NCBI RefSeq assembly: GCF_030063335.1
Contig: NZ_JASISW010000006.1
Location: 124,001 to 188,000, forward strand
Source: Rhodococcus sp. G-MC3
GTDB taxonomy: Bacteria > Actinomycetota > Actinomycetes > Mycobacteriales > Mycobacteriaceae
Direction: 5' to 3'
Length of the DNA: 64,000 nucleotides
Positions 1-10,606 of the stretch are shown in pieces. The position numbers and the translations under genes are program-made. The notes below the pieces were generated by a model that saw nothing but the letters and a program-made list of their open reading frames with translations, did no database searches and was not told where the DNA came from. How positions within the stretch are numbered: position 1 is the stretch's first letter; each line of letters starts with the position of its first letter.

Positions 1-363
1 AACGGCAGCATCGGCAAAACGATCCGATGCCACAAAGGCTTTTGCCTCACTGTCCTTCAGGATATAGGCCACTTCGGGGCCGGTGAGATGCCAGTTGACG
101 GCGACGATATAGAGCCCGGTTTGGAATGCCGCGAAGTAGAAAGCCACGAGGTCGACGCTGTTGTGCAGCATCATCACGACGCTGTCGCCTGGCTGCAGTC
201 CCATGCCCTGCAGTCCGCGACCGTATCTGTTTGCCGCGGCGGATAATTCGCCGTAGGTGAACTCCGCGCCGAACGGATCCACCAGCGCGATCCGGTCCGG
301 GTTCTCGGCAGCGATGTTCCAGAATCCGCCCGTGCGTGTTTCAGCCTTGTCGTCGACCGTCAT
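1..363 (-). CDS. Acyl-CoA synthetase (AMP-binding), N-terminal part, cut by window edge
   Basis: The minus-strand frame starts at ATG 363 and runs open to base 1, giving about 121 residues of the N-terminal domain of an acyl/fatty-acid-CoA ligase. Typical segments are visible: FTYGELSAAANRYGRGLQ near residue 34 and GDSVVMMLHNSVDLVAFYFA near residue 58. The AMP-binding and catalytic motifs lie outside the window. A perfect KstR operator sits 12 bases upstream of the start, so it is very probably a sterol-regulon ligase activating a steroid or side-chain acid to its CoA thioester. A GGGAGG ribosome site almost touches the ATG. The N-terminus does not look like FadD19 or FadD17 as I remember them, so no gene symbol is given. 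Confidence 0.85.
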   Translation of the reverse strand, partial: MTVDDKAETRTGGFWNIAAENPDRIALVDPFGAEFTYGELSAAANRYGRGLQGMGLQPGDSVVMMLHNSVDLVAFYFAAFQTGLYIVAVNWHLTGPEVAYILKDSEAKAFVASDRFADAAV

Positions 364-374
364 GCCTCCCAATC

Positions 375-388
375 TAGAACGTGTTCTA
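375..388. promoter_or_regulatory. KstR operator (14/14)
   Basis: TAGAACGTGTTCTA matches the palindromic KstR consensus TnnAACnnGTTnnA perfectly. It fills the gap between the end of the LLM oxidoreductase gene (stop codon at 389-391) and the start of the acyl-CoA synthetase at 363, and should control the latter. Confidence 0.9.
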
Positions 389-1414
389 CTACTTGAGCAA
401 GGCCCCGAGCTCACCGACTCGCGCTACGCTCTGCGCCGTCACCAACAGCATCGTCACGCCCGCATCCTCCCAGCGCTTCACTTCACCGCGAACATGCTCG
501 GCATTGCCGATGATCATCGTCTCGGCGACCATCTCGTCGGGCACGGCGGCGGCCGCCTCCTCCTTGCGGCCGGCCTGGAAGAGTGCGCTGATCTCCGCTA
601 CCTCGTCGTGGTAGCCCATGCGCTCGTAGACCTGCGCGTGAAAGTTCAGCTCCTTTGCCCCCATGCCGCCGACATAGAGCGCGATCGTCGGCTTGAGCTT
701 GGCGATCGCGCCTGCTCGGTCGTCGGTGAGTACCACCTGACACGTCGCGGCGACCGCGAAGTTCTCCCTGCTCCGACGGGCCCCGGCTCGCGCGAATCCT
801 TCGTCGAGCCACTGGTTGTACATCGGGGCAAGGCGAGGTGAGTAGTAGATCGCGAGCCAGCCGTCGGCGATCTCCGCTGCCAACGCGACGTTCTTCGGAC
901 CCTCGGCGCCCAGCCAGATAGGCAGGTCAGCCCTGAGGGGGTGAGTGATCGGCTTCAACGCCTTGCCGAGTCCGGTCCCGCCTGCGGGCAGCCGATAGTG
1001 CGGCCCGTCGCTGGTCACCGGCCTCTCCCGAGCCAAAACTTGCCGAACGATGTCGATGTACTCGCGGGTCCGTGCCAACGGCTTGGCGAACGGCTGACCG
1101 TACCAACCCTCGACCACCTGCGGCCCGGACACTCCGAGCCCAAGAATGGCCCGTCCGCCGCTGAGGTGATCGAGCGTCAGCGCGTGCATCGCACAGTTGG
1201 TCGGAGTTCGCGCAGAGAGCTGCGCGACCGAGGTACCGAGAGCGACGTGGCTGGTTCGCGACCCCCACCACGCCAACGGAGTGAAGGCATCGGACCCCCA
1301 GGACTCGGCCGCGAAGATCGCATCGAAGCCCGCGGCTTCCGCGGCGTCGACGAGTTCTCCCGTCCCTGCAGGCGGCTGCGCACCCCAGTATCCGAGTTGC
1401 AATCCGAGCTTCAT
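389..1414 (-). CDS. LLM-class F420-dependent oxidoreductase (Rv3520c-like)
   Basis: A 341-residue luciferase-like (TIM barrel) protein starting MKLGLQLGYWGAQPPAGTGE. ATG 1414 is chosen because GAAGG precedes it and longer readings lack family similarity. Family features include the N-terminal beta strand with LQLGYWG, the segment LDHLSGGRAILGLGVSG near residue 80 and PIWLGAEGPKNVALAAEIADGW around residues 150-170. The family uses coenzyme F420 or FMN. The substrate is unknown, but the M. tuberculosis counterpart Rv3520c lies next to the same DUF35-ltp4-ltp3 genes and is KstR-regulated, which suggests sterol side-chain or ring chemistry. It is divergent from that operon, with an operator between them. 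Confidence 0.85.
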   Translation of the reverse strand: MKLGLQLGYWGAQPPAGTGELVDAAEAAGFDAIFAAESWGSDAFTPLAWWGSRTSHVALGTSVAQLSARTPTNCAMHALTLDHLSGGRAILGLGVSGPQVVEGWYGQPFAKPLARTREYIDIVRQVLARERPVTSDGPHYRLPAGGTGLGKALKPITHPLRADLPIWLGAEGPKNVALAAEIADGWLAIYYSPRLAPMYNQWLDEGFARAGARRSRENFAVAATCQVVLTDDRAGAIAKLKPTIALYVGGMGAKELNFHAQVYERMGYHDEVAEISALFQAGRKEEAAAAVPDEMVAETMIIGNAEHVRGEVKRWEDAGVTMLLVTAQSVARVGELGALLK

Positions 1415-1452
1415 TTCAGAGCCTTCCTTCGGTGCGGTCTTGCCACCATAAT

Positions 1453-1466
1453 AAGAACCTGTTCTA
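1453..1466. promoter_or_regulatory. KstR operator (13/14), shared divergent promoter
   Basis: AAGAACCTGTTCTA differs from TnnAACnnGTTnnA only at the first base. It lies between the LLM gene (start 1414, minus) and the DUF35 gene (start 1481, plus), only 14 bases from the latter. Confidence 0.75.
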
Positions 1467-1480
1467 CTCGACGGGTGACT

Positions 1481-2434
1481 ATGGTGAACACACCACTCAG
1501 CGCACCTCTGAACAACGCCTTCGACTACACCCGCTCGGTCGGGCCGACAATCGGGGCGTTCTTGACGGGCTTGCGCCGCAAGCAGATTATCGGCGGCCGA
1601 GGGAGCGACGGACGTGTCTACGTTCCGCCGCCCGAATATGATTCGGCGACAAAGGAACCCATCACCGATTTCGTCGACGTCGGATCTTCCGGCACGGTGC
1701 AGTCGTGGTCGTGGGTGACGAATCCTTACGACGGCCAACCATTGGGCCGCCCCTTCGCGTACGCGCTGATCCGGCTCGACGGAGCCGACACGTCACTGCT
1801 GCATGCCGTGGATGCTGGAACGTCGGCGACGATGTCGACGGGCATGCGAGTCCACGCTGTGTGGGCCGACGAGCGGGTGGGCGACATTCACGACGTGCTC
1901 TTCTTCCAACCTGGTGAGGGCGAACCCAGCGACAGGGCAGAACCCAGCGGGGATCCCGTCACAATGATCACCACCCCGGTTCGGCTGGAGTACATGCATG
2001 CCGCGTCCGCCGAGGAGAGCAACTACCTCCGGGGTCTCGCCGAGGGACGAATTCTCGGAGGCCGCACCGACTCGTCCGGCAAGGTGTACGTCCCACCCCG
2101 GGGCGCGGATCCCACCGATGGGCGCCCGACGGCGGAGCAGGTGGAACTTCCCGACACCGGAATCGTTACGACGTACTGCATCGTCAACGTCCCGTTTCTC
2201 GGCCAGAAGATCAAACCGCCGTACATTGCCGCCTACGTACTGCTCGACGGCGCCGACATCGCATTCCTGCACTTGATCCTCGAATGCGATCCGTCGGAAG
2301 TCCGTATGGGAATGCGGGTGCAAGCGAAGTGGAAACCCCGCGAGGAGTGGGGTTTCACGCTCGAGAACATCGAATACTTCAAACCGACGGGCGAGGCCGA
2401 CGCCGATTATGACACCTACAAGCACCACCTCTGA
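1481..2434 (+). CDS. Double DUF35/OB-fold protein, partner of Ltp3/Ltp4 (Rv3521-like)
   Basis: A 317-residue protein made of two similar halves. Each has a zinc-ribbon-like N-terminal segment followed by an OB fold; compare LRRKQIIGGRGSDGRVYVPP (residues 29-48) with LAEGRILGGRTDSSGKVYVPP near residue 185. DUF35 proteins dock onto thiolase-fold steroid aldolases, as in the established ChsH2-Ltp2 complex. The next two genes are such aldolases, so it probably forms a complex with them. The M. tuberculosis counterpart is Rv3521. The start is ambiguous: ATG 1481 or GTG 1475, with no clear Shine-Dalgarno and the operator almost on top of it, so the mRNA may be leaderless. Confidence 0.88.
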   Translation: MVNTPLSAPLNNAFDYTRSVGPTIGAFLTGLRRKQIIGGRGSDGRVYVPPPEYDSATKEPITDFVDVGSSGTVQSWSWVTNPYDGQPLGRPFAYALIRLDGADTSLLHAVDAGTSATMSTGMRVHAVWADERVGDIHDVLFFQPGEGEPSDRAEPSGDPVTMITTPVRLEYMHAASAEESNYLRGLAEGRILGGRTDSSGKVYVPPRGADPTDGRPTAEQVELPDTGIVTTYCIVNVPFLGQKIKPPYIAAYVLLDGADIAFLHLILECDPSEVRMGMRVQAKWKPREEWGFTLENIEYFKPTGEADADYDTYKHHL

Positions 2435-2445
2435 GAGGTAGAGCA

Positions 2446-3495
2446 ATGACCGATATCGCAGTGGTGGGCTTCGCGCAGGCACCGAATGTTGCGGCAACGC
2501 AGGGCACGACGAACGGCGTCGAGATGTTGGTTCCCTGCTTCCAGCAGCTGTACGCCGAACTGGGAATAACCAAGTCGGACATCGGCTTCTGGTGTTCGGG
2601 TTCATCGGACTACCTTGCCGGCCGAGCGTTCTCGTTCATCTCGGCGATCGACGCCATCGGCGCTGTCCCGCCCATCAACGAGTCACACGTCGAAATGGAC
2701 GCGGCATGGGCACTGTACGAGGCGTGGATCAAGCTGATGACGGGAGAGGTCGAGACTGCCTTGGTGTACGGATTCGGCAAATCTTCGGCGGGGCACCTGA
2801 AGAAGATTCTTGCGATGCAACTGGACCCGTACCTCGTCGGACCGCTGTGGCCGGACTCTTTGTCGCTGGCGGGGATTCAGGCCCGAGCGGGAATCGATGC
2901 GGGAAAGTGGGACGAGAGAGCGATGGCCGAAGTCGCGGTGCGCAATCGGGCCAACGCACATCGGTTGGCTCAGCTGACCGAATCACTGGATGTCGACACT
3001 CTGCTCGAGACCGACTACATCGCCGACCCGCTCCGCGCGCACGACTGCGCACCGGTCAGCGACGGCGCGTCGGCGATAGTTCTCGCAGCAGGCAACCGAG
3101 CGCGGTCCCTCAGAGAAAATCCGGCGTGGATCACCGGCATCGAGCACCTCGTCGACTCCCCTAACTTCGGTGCCCGCGATCTCACGACGGCGCCCTCGGC
3201 CTACAACGCGGCGCTCAAGGCATCGGGGGGAGATCTATCGAGCATCGCGTCCGCCGAACTGCACGCTCCGTTCACTCACCAGGAATTGATTCTGGCCGAG
3301 TGGCTGCCCACATCGGCAAAGATCAATCCGTCGGGTGGCACTCTCGTCGGGAACGCGATGTTCTCCGCTGGACTCGAGCGCATCGGTCACGCCGCCACGC
3401 GAATATTCGAAGGTCACGACGACCGTGTGCTGGCGCACGCGACGAGTGGTCCACTACTGCAACAAAATCTGGTCGCCGTCATGGAGGGAAAGTAA
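2446..3495 (+). CDS. ltp4: Thiolase-fold steroid side-chain lyase Ltp4
   Basis: A 349-residue lipid-transfer/thiolase-fold protein starting MTDIAVVGFAQAP, with a GAGAGGTAGAG ribosome site. It contains APVSDGASAIVLAAGNRARS around residues 201-220, matching the SCP-x thiolase family, and ends HATSGPLLQQNLVAVMEGK. These proteins act as retro-aldolases rather than classical thiolases. In Rhodococcus, Ltp3 and Ltp4 have been tied to cleavage of C24-branched sterol side chains. Gene order DUF35-ltp4-ltp3 equals Rv3521-Rv3522-Rv3523. It lies 11 bases after the DUF35 gene and is followed directly by ltp3, so the three are probably cotranscribed. Confidence 0.9.
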   Translation: MTDIAVVGFAQAPNVAATQGTTNGVEMLVPCFQQLYAELGITKSDIGFWCSGSSDYLAGRAFSFISAIDAIGAVPPINESHVEMDAAWALYEAWIKLMTGEVETALVYGFGKSSAGHLKKILAMQLDPYLVGPLWPDSLSLAGIQARAGIDAGKWDERAMAEVAVRNRANAHRLAQLTESLDVDTLLETDYIADPLRAHDCAPVSDGASAIVLAAGNRARSLRENPAWITGIEHLVDSPNFGARDLTTAPSAYNAALKASGGDLSSIASAELHAPFTHQELILAEWLPTSAKINPSGGTLVGNAMFSAGLERIGHAATRIFEGHDDRVLAHATSGPLLQQNLVAVMEGK

Positions 3496-4665
3496 GTGAG
3501 CAAACAACCCGCCGCGGTCCTCGGAACCGGCCAGACGCACTACGTCGCCAAGCGTCACGACGTCTCGATGTCGGGCATGGTGCGGGAAGCCATCGACCGA
3601 GCGATGGTCGACGCCGAGGTGACCTGGGACGACATCGACGCCGTGGTCGTCGGGAAGGCTCCCGATCTGTTCGAGGGTGTGATGATGCCCGAGCTGTTCA
3701 TGGCCGACGCGCTCGGCGCGACCGGGAAGCCGCTTCTTCGCGTTCACACCGCTGGCTCCGTGGGGGGTTCGACGGCTGTCGTCGCGAGTTCGTTCGTGCA
3801 GTCGGGCGTCTACAAGCGAGTGCTGGCAGTGGCCTGGGAGAAACAGTCCGAAAGCAATGCCATGTGGGCGTTGTCGATTCCGGTTCCGTTCAACATGCCC
3901 GTCGGCGCAGGCGCGGGCGGATACTTCGCTCCTCACGTACGCTCCTACATCCGACGCTCGCATGCTCCCGACCACATCGGCGCGATGGTCGCGGTGAAGG
4001 ACCGGCTCAATGGAAGCAAGAATCCGTACGCCCACCTGAAGCAGCCGGACATCACACTCGAATCTGTCCAAGCGTCGCAGATGCTGTGGGATCCAATCCG
4101 GTACGACGAGACGTGCCCGTCCTCGGACGGCGCCTGCGCCATCGTCGTCGGCGACGAGATCACCGCCCGGGCACGTGAGGCCGATGGTAAGAAGGTGGCC
4201 TGGATCCATTCGACGGCCATGCGCACCGAACCCACGACGTTCTCCGGCCGTGACCAAGTAAGTCCGCAGGCGGGCCGTGATGCAGCCGCAGCGCTGTGGA
4301 AATCCGCGGGCATCACGGATCCGATCGACGAGATCGACTGCGCCGAAATCTACGTGCCGTTCTCGTGGTTCGAACCCATGTGGCTCGAGAACCTCGGGTT
4401 CGCGGAAGAGGGCGCCGGCTGGAAGATCACCGAGGCGGGTGACACGGCACTCGGAGGCCGGCTCCCCGTGAACATGTCGGGCGGCGTGCTCTCGTCGAAC
4501 CCGATTGGGGCGTCGGGCATGATCCGTTTCGCCGAATCCGCCATGCAGGTGATGGACCGGGCCGGTGACCATCAGGTCGCCGACGCGCGTAAAGCTCTCG
4601 GCCACGCGTACGGCGGAGGGTCACAATACTTTTCCATGTGGGTCGTCGGGAGCGAGCAGCCATGA
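3496..4665 (+). CDS. ltp3: Thiolase-fold steroid side-chain lyase Ltp3
   Basis: A 389-residue thiolase-fold protein that starts with GTG immediately after the ltp4 TAA. Recognisable segments are HTAGSVGGSTAVVASSFVQ (about residue 84), CPSSDGACAIVVGDEITAR near residue 207 and PVNMSGGVLSSNPIGASG near residue 324, where thiolases carry an active-site loop. It is the probable Ltp4 partner in aldol cleavage of the branched sterol side chain (counterpart Rv3523). The final TGA overlaps the ATG of the next gene in an ATGA, indicating translational coupling. Confidence 0.9.
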   Translation: MSKQPAAVLGTGQTHYVAKRHDVSMSGMVREAIDRAMVDAEVTWDDIDAVVVGKAPDLFEGVMMPELFMADALGATGKPLLRVHTAGSVGGSTAVVASSFVQSGVYKRVLAVAWEKQSESNAMWALSIPVPFNMPVGAGAGGYFAPHVRSYIRRSHAPDHIGAMVAVKDRLNGSKNPYAHLKQPDITLESVQASQMLWDPIRYDETCPSSDGACAIVVGDEITARAREADGKKVAWIHSTAMRTEPTTFSGRDQVSPQAGRDAAAALWKSAGITDPIDEIDCAEIYVPFSWFEPMWLENLGFAEEGAGWKITEAGDTALGGRLPVNMSGGVLSSNPIGASGMIRFAESAMQVMDRAGDHQVADARKALGHAYGGGSQYFSMWVVGSEQP

Positions 4666-5525
4666 AGTACACCGTCGGGATCGCGATGACGCCGTTACAC
4701 GAACTGACGGCACTGGCACGGACGGCCGAGGAGTGCGGGTTCACGTCCATCGCGCTTCCTGACTCGTTGTTCTACATGGAAACTCAGTCCGCGGACTACC
4801 CGTACACGCCCGACGGTTCGAGAATGTGGAACGAAGAAACTCCGTGGGTGGATCCACTGATCGCTGCCGCTGCGATGGGTGCGGTGACGACAAAGATCGA
4901 GTTCTACACGCAGGTGCTCAAGCTTGGATCCCGCAACCCGGTGCTCCTGGCCCGCCAGGTCGGCTCGGTGGCGGCGCTGACCGGAGATCGATTCGGCTTC
5001 GGCGTCGGGATCGGCTGGGCTCCCGAAGAATTCGAGTGGTGCGGGGTGCCGTACGAGAAGAGAGGCAAACGTGTCGACGAGATGATCGACGTCATCAAGC
5101 TGATACTGGGCGGCGGGATGGTGGAGCATCACGGCGAGTTCTACGACTTCGACAAGTTGCAGATGAGCCCGACCCCGGCTAAGCCCGTCCCGTTCTATGT
5201 GGGCGGCCACACCGACGTGGCACTTCGGCGCGCGGCACGGGTGGGCGACGGTTGGACGTCGGCGATGATCAAGTTCGACGACCTGGTTTCCGTGATCGCA
5301 CGGCTACGCGAGCTTCGCACCGAGTACGGCAGAGCCGATCTGCCGTACGAGATTCAGACCGTCTGCATCGACAGGTTCGGCAAGGACGGCTACGCGGAAC
5401 TCGAGGACGCGGGGGTCACCGACATCATCACCGTGCCCTGGGTTTTCGACGGAATCGGCTTCGACGGGCCACTGGAAGCGAAGCAGGATTCGCTGCGGAA
5501 GTTTGCCGAGAAATACGTGCGCTGA
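4662..5525 (+). CDS. LLM-class F420-dependent oxidoreductase, last gene of the ltp operon
   Basis: A 287-residue luciferase-like monooxygenase/F420 oxidoreductase. The motif GDRFGFGVGIGWAPEEFEW near residue 108 and the VPFYVGGHTDVALRRAARVGDGW segment around residues 177-199 define the family. It overlaps ltp3 by four bases and is therefore in the same KstR-controlled operon. It is a different subfamily member from the LLM protein at 389-1414, so two flavin/F420 enzymes flank the aldolases. The substrate is unknown; a redox step on the steroid or on the released side-chain fragment is an inference. Confidence 0.85.
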   Translation: MKYTVGIAMTPLHELTALARTAEECGFTSIALPDSLFYMETQSADYPYTPDGSRMWNEETPWVDPLIAAAAMGAVTTKIEFYTQVLKLGSRNPVLLARQVGSVAALTGDRFGFGVGIGWAPEEFEWCGVPYEKRGKRVDEMIDVIKLILGGGMVEHHGEFYDFDKLQMSPTPAKPVPFYVGGHTDVALRRAARVGDGWTSAMIKFDDLVSVIARLRELRTEYGRADLPYEIQTVCIDRFGKDGYAELEDAGVTDIITVPWVFDGIGFDGPLEAKQDSLRKFAEKYVR

Positions 5526-5532
5526 CGCGCAC

Positions 5533-5572
5533 GTGAGCGGAAATACGTTGCGGGGGACGTATTTCCGCTCAC
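5533..5572. terminator. Perfect 16-bp inverted repeat between convergent genes
   Basis: Left arm GTGAGCGGAAATACGT (5533-5548) and right arm 5557-5572 are exact reverse complements with an 8-base G-rich loop. The repeat lies between the convergent LLM and CYP125 genes, starting 7 bases after the first stop and ending 15 bases before the other. It is symmetric, so it could end transcription from both sides. There is no U-tract, and it may instead be a copy of a small dispersed palindromic repeat. Confidence 0.6.
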
Positions 5573-5587
5573 ATGCGACGAAGTCGC

Positions 5588-8129
<2,542 letters not shown>

Positions 8130-8130
<1 letters not shown>

Positions 8131-8144
8131 CGCCTTCCCGGCGT
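8130..8144. terminator. Short stem-loop after fadA5 (weak)
   Basis: ACGCC-TTCCC-GGCGT overlaps the last base of fadA5 and could form a 5-bp stem. It has no U-tract and is only suggestive of a terminator. Confidence 0.25.
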
Positions 8145-8636
8145 GATGTCGGATGCGTCGGGCACGAGGCGTGGCGACCAGGAGCCGCAGGCGCACATGT
8201 CAGTCGTATCCGGACGACTCCCGATCCCGAGGACGCCAGCGCCAGCCACTTCGAGCGCGCGCCGATGCTTAGTGCTCGGATTCACATCCCCCATGAGCCC
8301 TCCCCCGCCTGTCATGAATCGAGGCGCCGAACCTGACGACACGCCGGAAAGTCGCGATTCCGCTTCAGTAGACACCGACAGCAAATGTTCAGCAACCATA
8401 TGGAGGCGCGATTTACCGTTGCCGATGGACGCGTAGATCGTTCGAATGACACCCGCAGGCTGAAACGGGGCTTTTGGTCCGATCAAGTGAGCCCTCGCCC
8501 GCCATGAGCGGAGCGATCTGCCGTCTACCGCGTCGAATCAGCCAGCCGTCGCCAAATATGGTTACCTACTCGTTATTGTCGCTGGGTCGCAGACAGGACG
8601 CCCCAGCCCGATCGAGAGGGGTGAGAGTAGATCCCG
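8145..8636. other. About 500 bases without a convincing gene
   Basis: No frame here shows a recognisable protein family. A minus-strand frame (8127-8486, 119 codons) is open but has no clear ribosome site or similarity and covers the 3' end of fadA5. The stretch marks the border between the sterol block and the first unrelated insert. It presumably carries the promoter of the EspR-like gene, close to the AT-richer bases around 8555-8580. Otherwise I see nothing in it. Confidence 0.5.
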
Positions 8637-9056
8637 ATGCCTGCAGACTTCGCGGCACGGTTGAACAGTCTGTTCAACGCCGTTCACCCGCCAGGCCGTA
8701 AACCCCACACCAACGCCGATGTAGCCGATGCGCTCGCCGAAACCGGCCATCAGATCTCGAAACCGTACATTTCACAACTGAGGTCCGGGCAGCGAACCAA
8801 CCCGTCCGATGAGACGGTGGCGGCGCTCGCTCGCTACTTCAAGGTGAAACCCGACTACTTCTTCAACGACATCTACGCCGCCAAGATCGACAACGATCTG
8901 GAACTCGTGACACGACTTCAAGGCTATGGCCTTCGCCGATTGTCAGCGCGGGCATTCGACTTGTCCGAGGAATCGCAGAACCTGCTCAGCTCCATGGCTG
9001 AAAAATTGCGAGCCAGCGAGGGCTTGCCGGAGGTGCCGCCGGACAGCACCCGTTGA
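8637..9056 (+). CDS. EspR-like helix-turn-helix nucleoid/transcription regulator
   Basis: A 139-residue protein with the architecture and sequence of mycobacterial EspR: an N-terminal XRE-like HTH (FAARLNSLFNAVHPPGRKPH, then SKPYISQLRSGQRTNPSDET near residue 40) and a C-terminal helical dimerisation part (LRRLSARAFDLSEESQNLL near residue 100). EspR is a nucleoid-associated protein that controls cell-wall and ESX-1 genes in M. tuberculosis. Whether this copy is the orthologue or a paralogue cannot be told from the window. The ATG follows GAGAGTAGATCCCG. It stands alone, 148 bases before the MraY paralogue. Confidence 0.82.
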   Translation: MPADFAARLNSLFNAVHPPGRKPHTNADVADALAETGHQISKPYISQLRSGQRTNPSDETVAALARYFKVKPDYFFNDIYAAKIDNDLELVTRLQGYGLRRLSARAFDLSEESQNLLSSMAEKLRASEGLPEVPPDSTR

Positions 9057-9190
9057 CGGTAGCCGAGCGGTAACTCCGCAGCGCTCGGGTAACAGATAGA
9101 TCTCCAGCAACCGCGGATCGCCGCGTTCGACGCCTATGTTTGGCACAGTCTCACGCGGAACCGATCACGAATTCGAGGGAAGATTTCACG

Positions 9191-9208
9191 ATGGAATTGC
9201 TGCAGTGA
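9191..9208 (+). promoter_or_regulatory. Possible five-codon leader ORF overlapping the mraY-like start
   Basis: GAGGGAAG (9175-9182) is followed by ATG at 9191 and codons for MELLQ, then TGA at 9206-9208. The TGA overlaps the GTG start of the MraY-like gene (GTGA, 9205-9208). The strongest ribosome site in the region therefore belongs to this mini-ORF, and the membrane enzyme could be translated by reinitiation. Confidence 0.4.
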
Positions 9209-10281
9209 TATTGATTCTGTTCGCTGGCGGAATCGCACTTGCAGCTTCGATTCTCCTGACACCGATCCTCGTCGAGCAGTTCTCCAGACAAGGCTTAGGA
9301 CAGGAGATTCGGCTGGAAGGCCCCGCCAGCCATCGGTCCAAGCGCGGGACGCCCACGATGGGCGGCGTAGCAATCATCGTCGCCCTGTGGGTCGGCTATC
9401 TCGGGGCGCACGTCGTAGGTATCGGTTACGACGCCGACGGTCCGTCGGTGTCCGCGCTGCTCGTCCTCGCATTGACGACGGCTCTGGGCGGCGTCGGCTT
9501 TCTCGACGACTACATCAAGCTGCGCAACAAGCGCAGTCTCGGCCTGACCGCCAAGGCCAAGTATGTGGGCCAGATCGGGGCCGCGGTCGTCTTTGCTGTG
9601 CTCGTTCTTCGGTTCCCCGACCGAAACGGCACGACTCCCGGCAGCACACACTTGTCGTATGTGCGCGATTTCGCCGTTGCATCGATGCCTGTCACCGTGT
9701 TCGTGCTGTTCTGCGGAGTACTCGTCATAGCGTGGTCGAATGCCGCGAACCTTACGGACGGCCTGGACGGCCTCGCCGCCGGTTCGATGTCTCTGGCGCT
9801 CGCCGCGTACACCGTCATCACGTTCTGGCAGTACCGCCAGTCCTGCGAGCTCGATCCGCGTATGGGCTGCTACGACGTCCGCGACCCTCTCGATCTGGCG
9901 CTGATGTGCTCGGCCGCTGCAGGCGCATGCATCGGATTCCTGTGGTGGAACGCCGCGCCCGCGAAAATTTTCATGGGAGACACCGGATCTCTGGCTCTCG
10001 GCGGGCTGCTCGCCGGGCTGACCATCGTCACGAAAACCGAATTGCTCGCCGTGGTGATCGGCGCCCTCTTCGTCGTCGAGGCAGCATCCGTCGTCATCCA
10101 GGTTGCAGTCTTTCGCACCAATGGGCAACGGGTGTTCCGGATGGCGCCGATCCATCATCACTTCGAGCTGGCAAGCTGGCCGGAGACAACGGTGATCATC
10201 CGGTTGTGGCTGCTCACCGCCATCGGCTCGACCCTCGGAATGGCACTGTTCTACAACGAGTACCTGTCGGCAGTGGGGTAA
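9205..10281 (+). CDS. MraY-family phospho-N-acetylmuramoyl-pentapeptide transferase, outside the dcw cluster
   Basis: A 358-residue polytopic membrane protein matching actinobacterial MraY over its whole length. Diagnostic motifs are [10 protein letters not shown] (about residue 50), the catalytic Asp-Asp in [44 protein letters not shown] and APIHHHFE. All known catalytic acids and the HHH motif are kept, so it should be active, making lipid I from UDP-MurNAc-pentapeptide and undecaprenyl phosphate. GTG 9205 is chosen because it gives the normal family length; an ATG at 9136 would add 23 unlikely residues. There are no peptidoglycan genes around it, so it is probably a second copy. Confidence 0.88.
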   Translation: MILILFAGGIALAASILLTPILVEQFSRQGLGQEIRLEGPASHRSKRGTPTMGGVAIIVALWVGYLGAHVVGIGYDADGPSVSALLVLALTTALGGVGFLDDYIKLRNKRSLGLTAKAKYVGQIGAAVVFAVLVLRFPDRNGTTPGSTHLSYVRDFAVASMPVTVFVLFCGVLVIAWSNAANLTDGLDGLAAGSMSLALAAYTVITFWQYRQSCELDPRMGCYDVRDPLDLALMCSAAAGACIGFLWWNAAPAKIFMGDTGSLALGGLLAGLTIVTKTELLAVVIGALFVVEAASVVIQVAVFRTNGQRVFRMAPIHHHFELASWPETTVIIRLWLLTAIGSTLGMALFYNEYLSAVG

Positions 10282-10294
10282 ATAGCTGAGACGG

Positions 10295-10570
10295 CTACTT
10301 CGCCTGCGCCGCAGCGATTCTCGCTTGCACTTCCGGCCGACGAAGCGGTGGGACCGTGGGCGGCGGCTGCCTACGGTCGGGAAGCGCATCGAGTAGCCGG
10401 TGCGACGTCGCGGTCACCTCGGCGACTGCGATCTCGAACGCCTCACGGGTGGCATCGGACGTCTTCTGGACGCCACTGATCTTGCGGACGTACTGCCGGG
10501 CCGCGGCCTCGATCTCCTCGTCCGTTGCATGCGGTTCCAGACCGCGCAGGGTGGTGATGTTTCGGCACAT
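10295..10570 (-). CDS. DUF2277 family protein
   Basis: A 91-residue protein beginning MCRNITTLRGLEPHATDEEI, the signature of the DUF2277 family of small actinobacterial and proteobacterial proteins of unknown function. The segment AARQYVRKISGVQ is also typical. The C-terminal tail is proline and arginine rich. It converges on the MraY-like gene with a 13-base gap and lies 36 bases downstream of the TetR gene on the same strand, so it may share that transcript. No function is proposed. Confidence 0.8.
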   Translation of the reverse strand: MCRNITTLRGLEPHATDEEIEAAARQYVRKISGVQKTSDATREAFEIAVAEVTATSHRLLDALPDRRQPPPTVPPLRRPEVQARIAAAQAK

Positions 10571-10606
10571 TCCGTCACGATAGTCCTGCTCGCGCCTTCT
10601 GAGCAG

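Noticed and set aside
3300-4178. 292-codon plus-strand frame, Arg-rich
   Set aside because: It is an alternate frame of ltp4/ltp3 with shadow composition (Arg/Gly/Ser).
3454-4605. 383-codon minus-strand open frame
   Set aside because: It is antisense to ltp3, which has clear family similarity, ribosome signals and coupling.
9295-10389. 364-codon minus-strand frame
   Set aside because: It is antisense to the MraY-like gene and His/Arg/Gly-rich without motifs.
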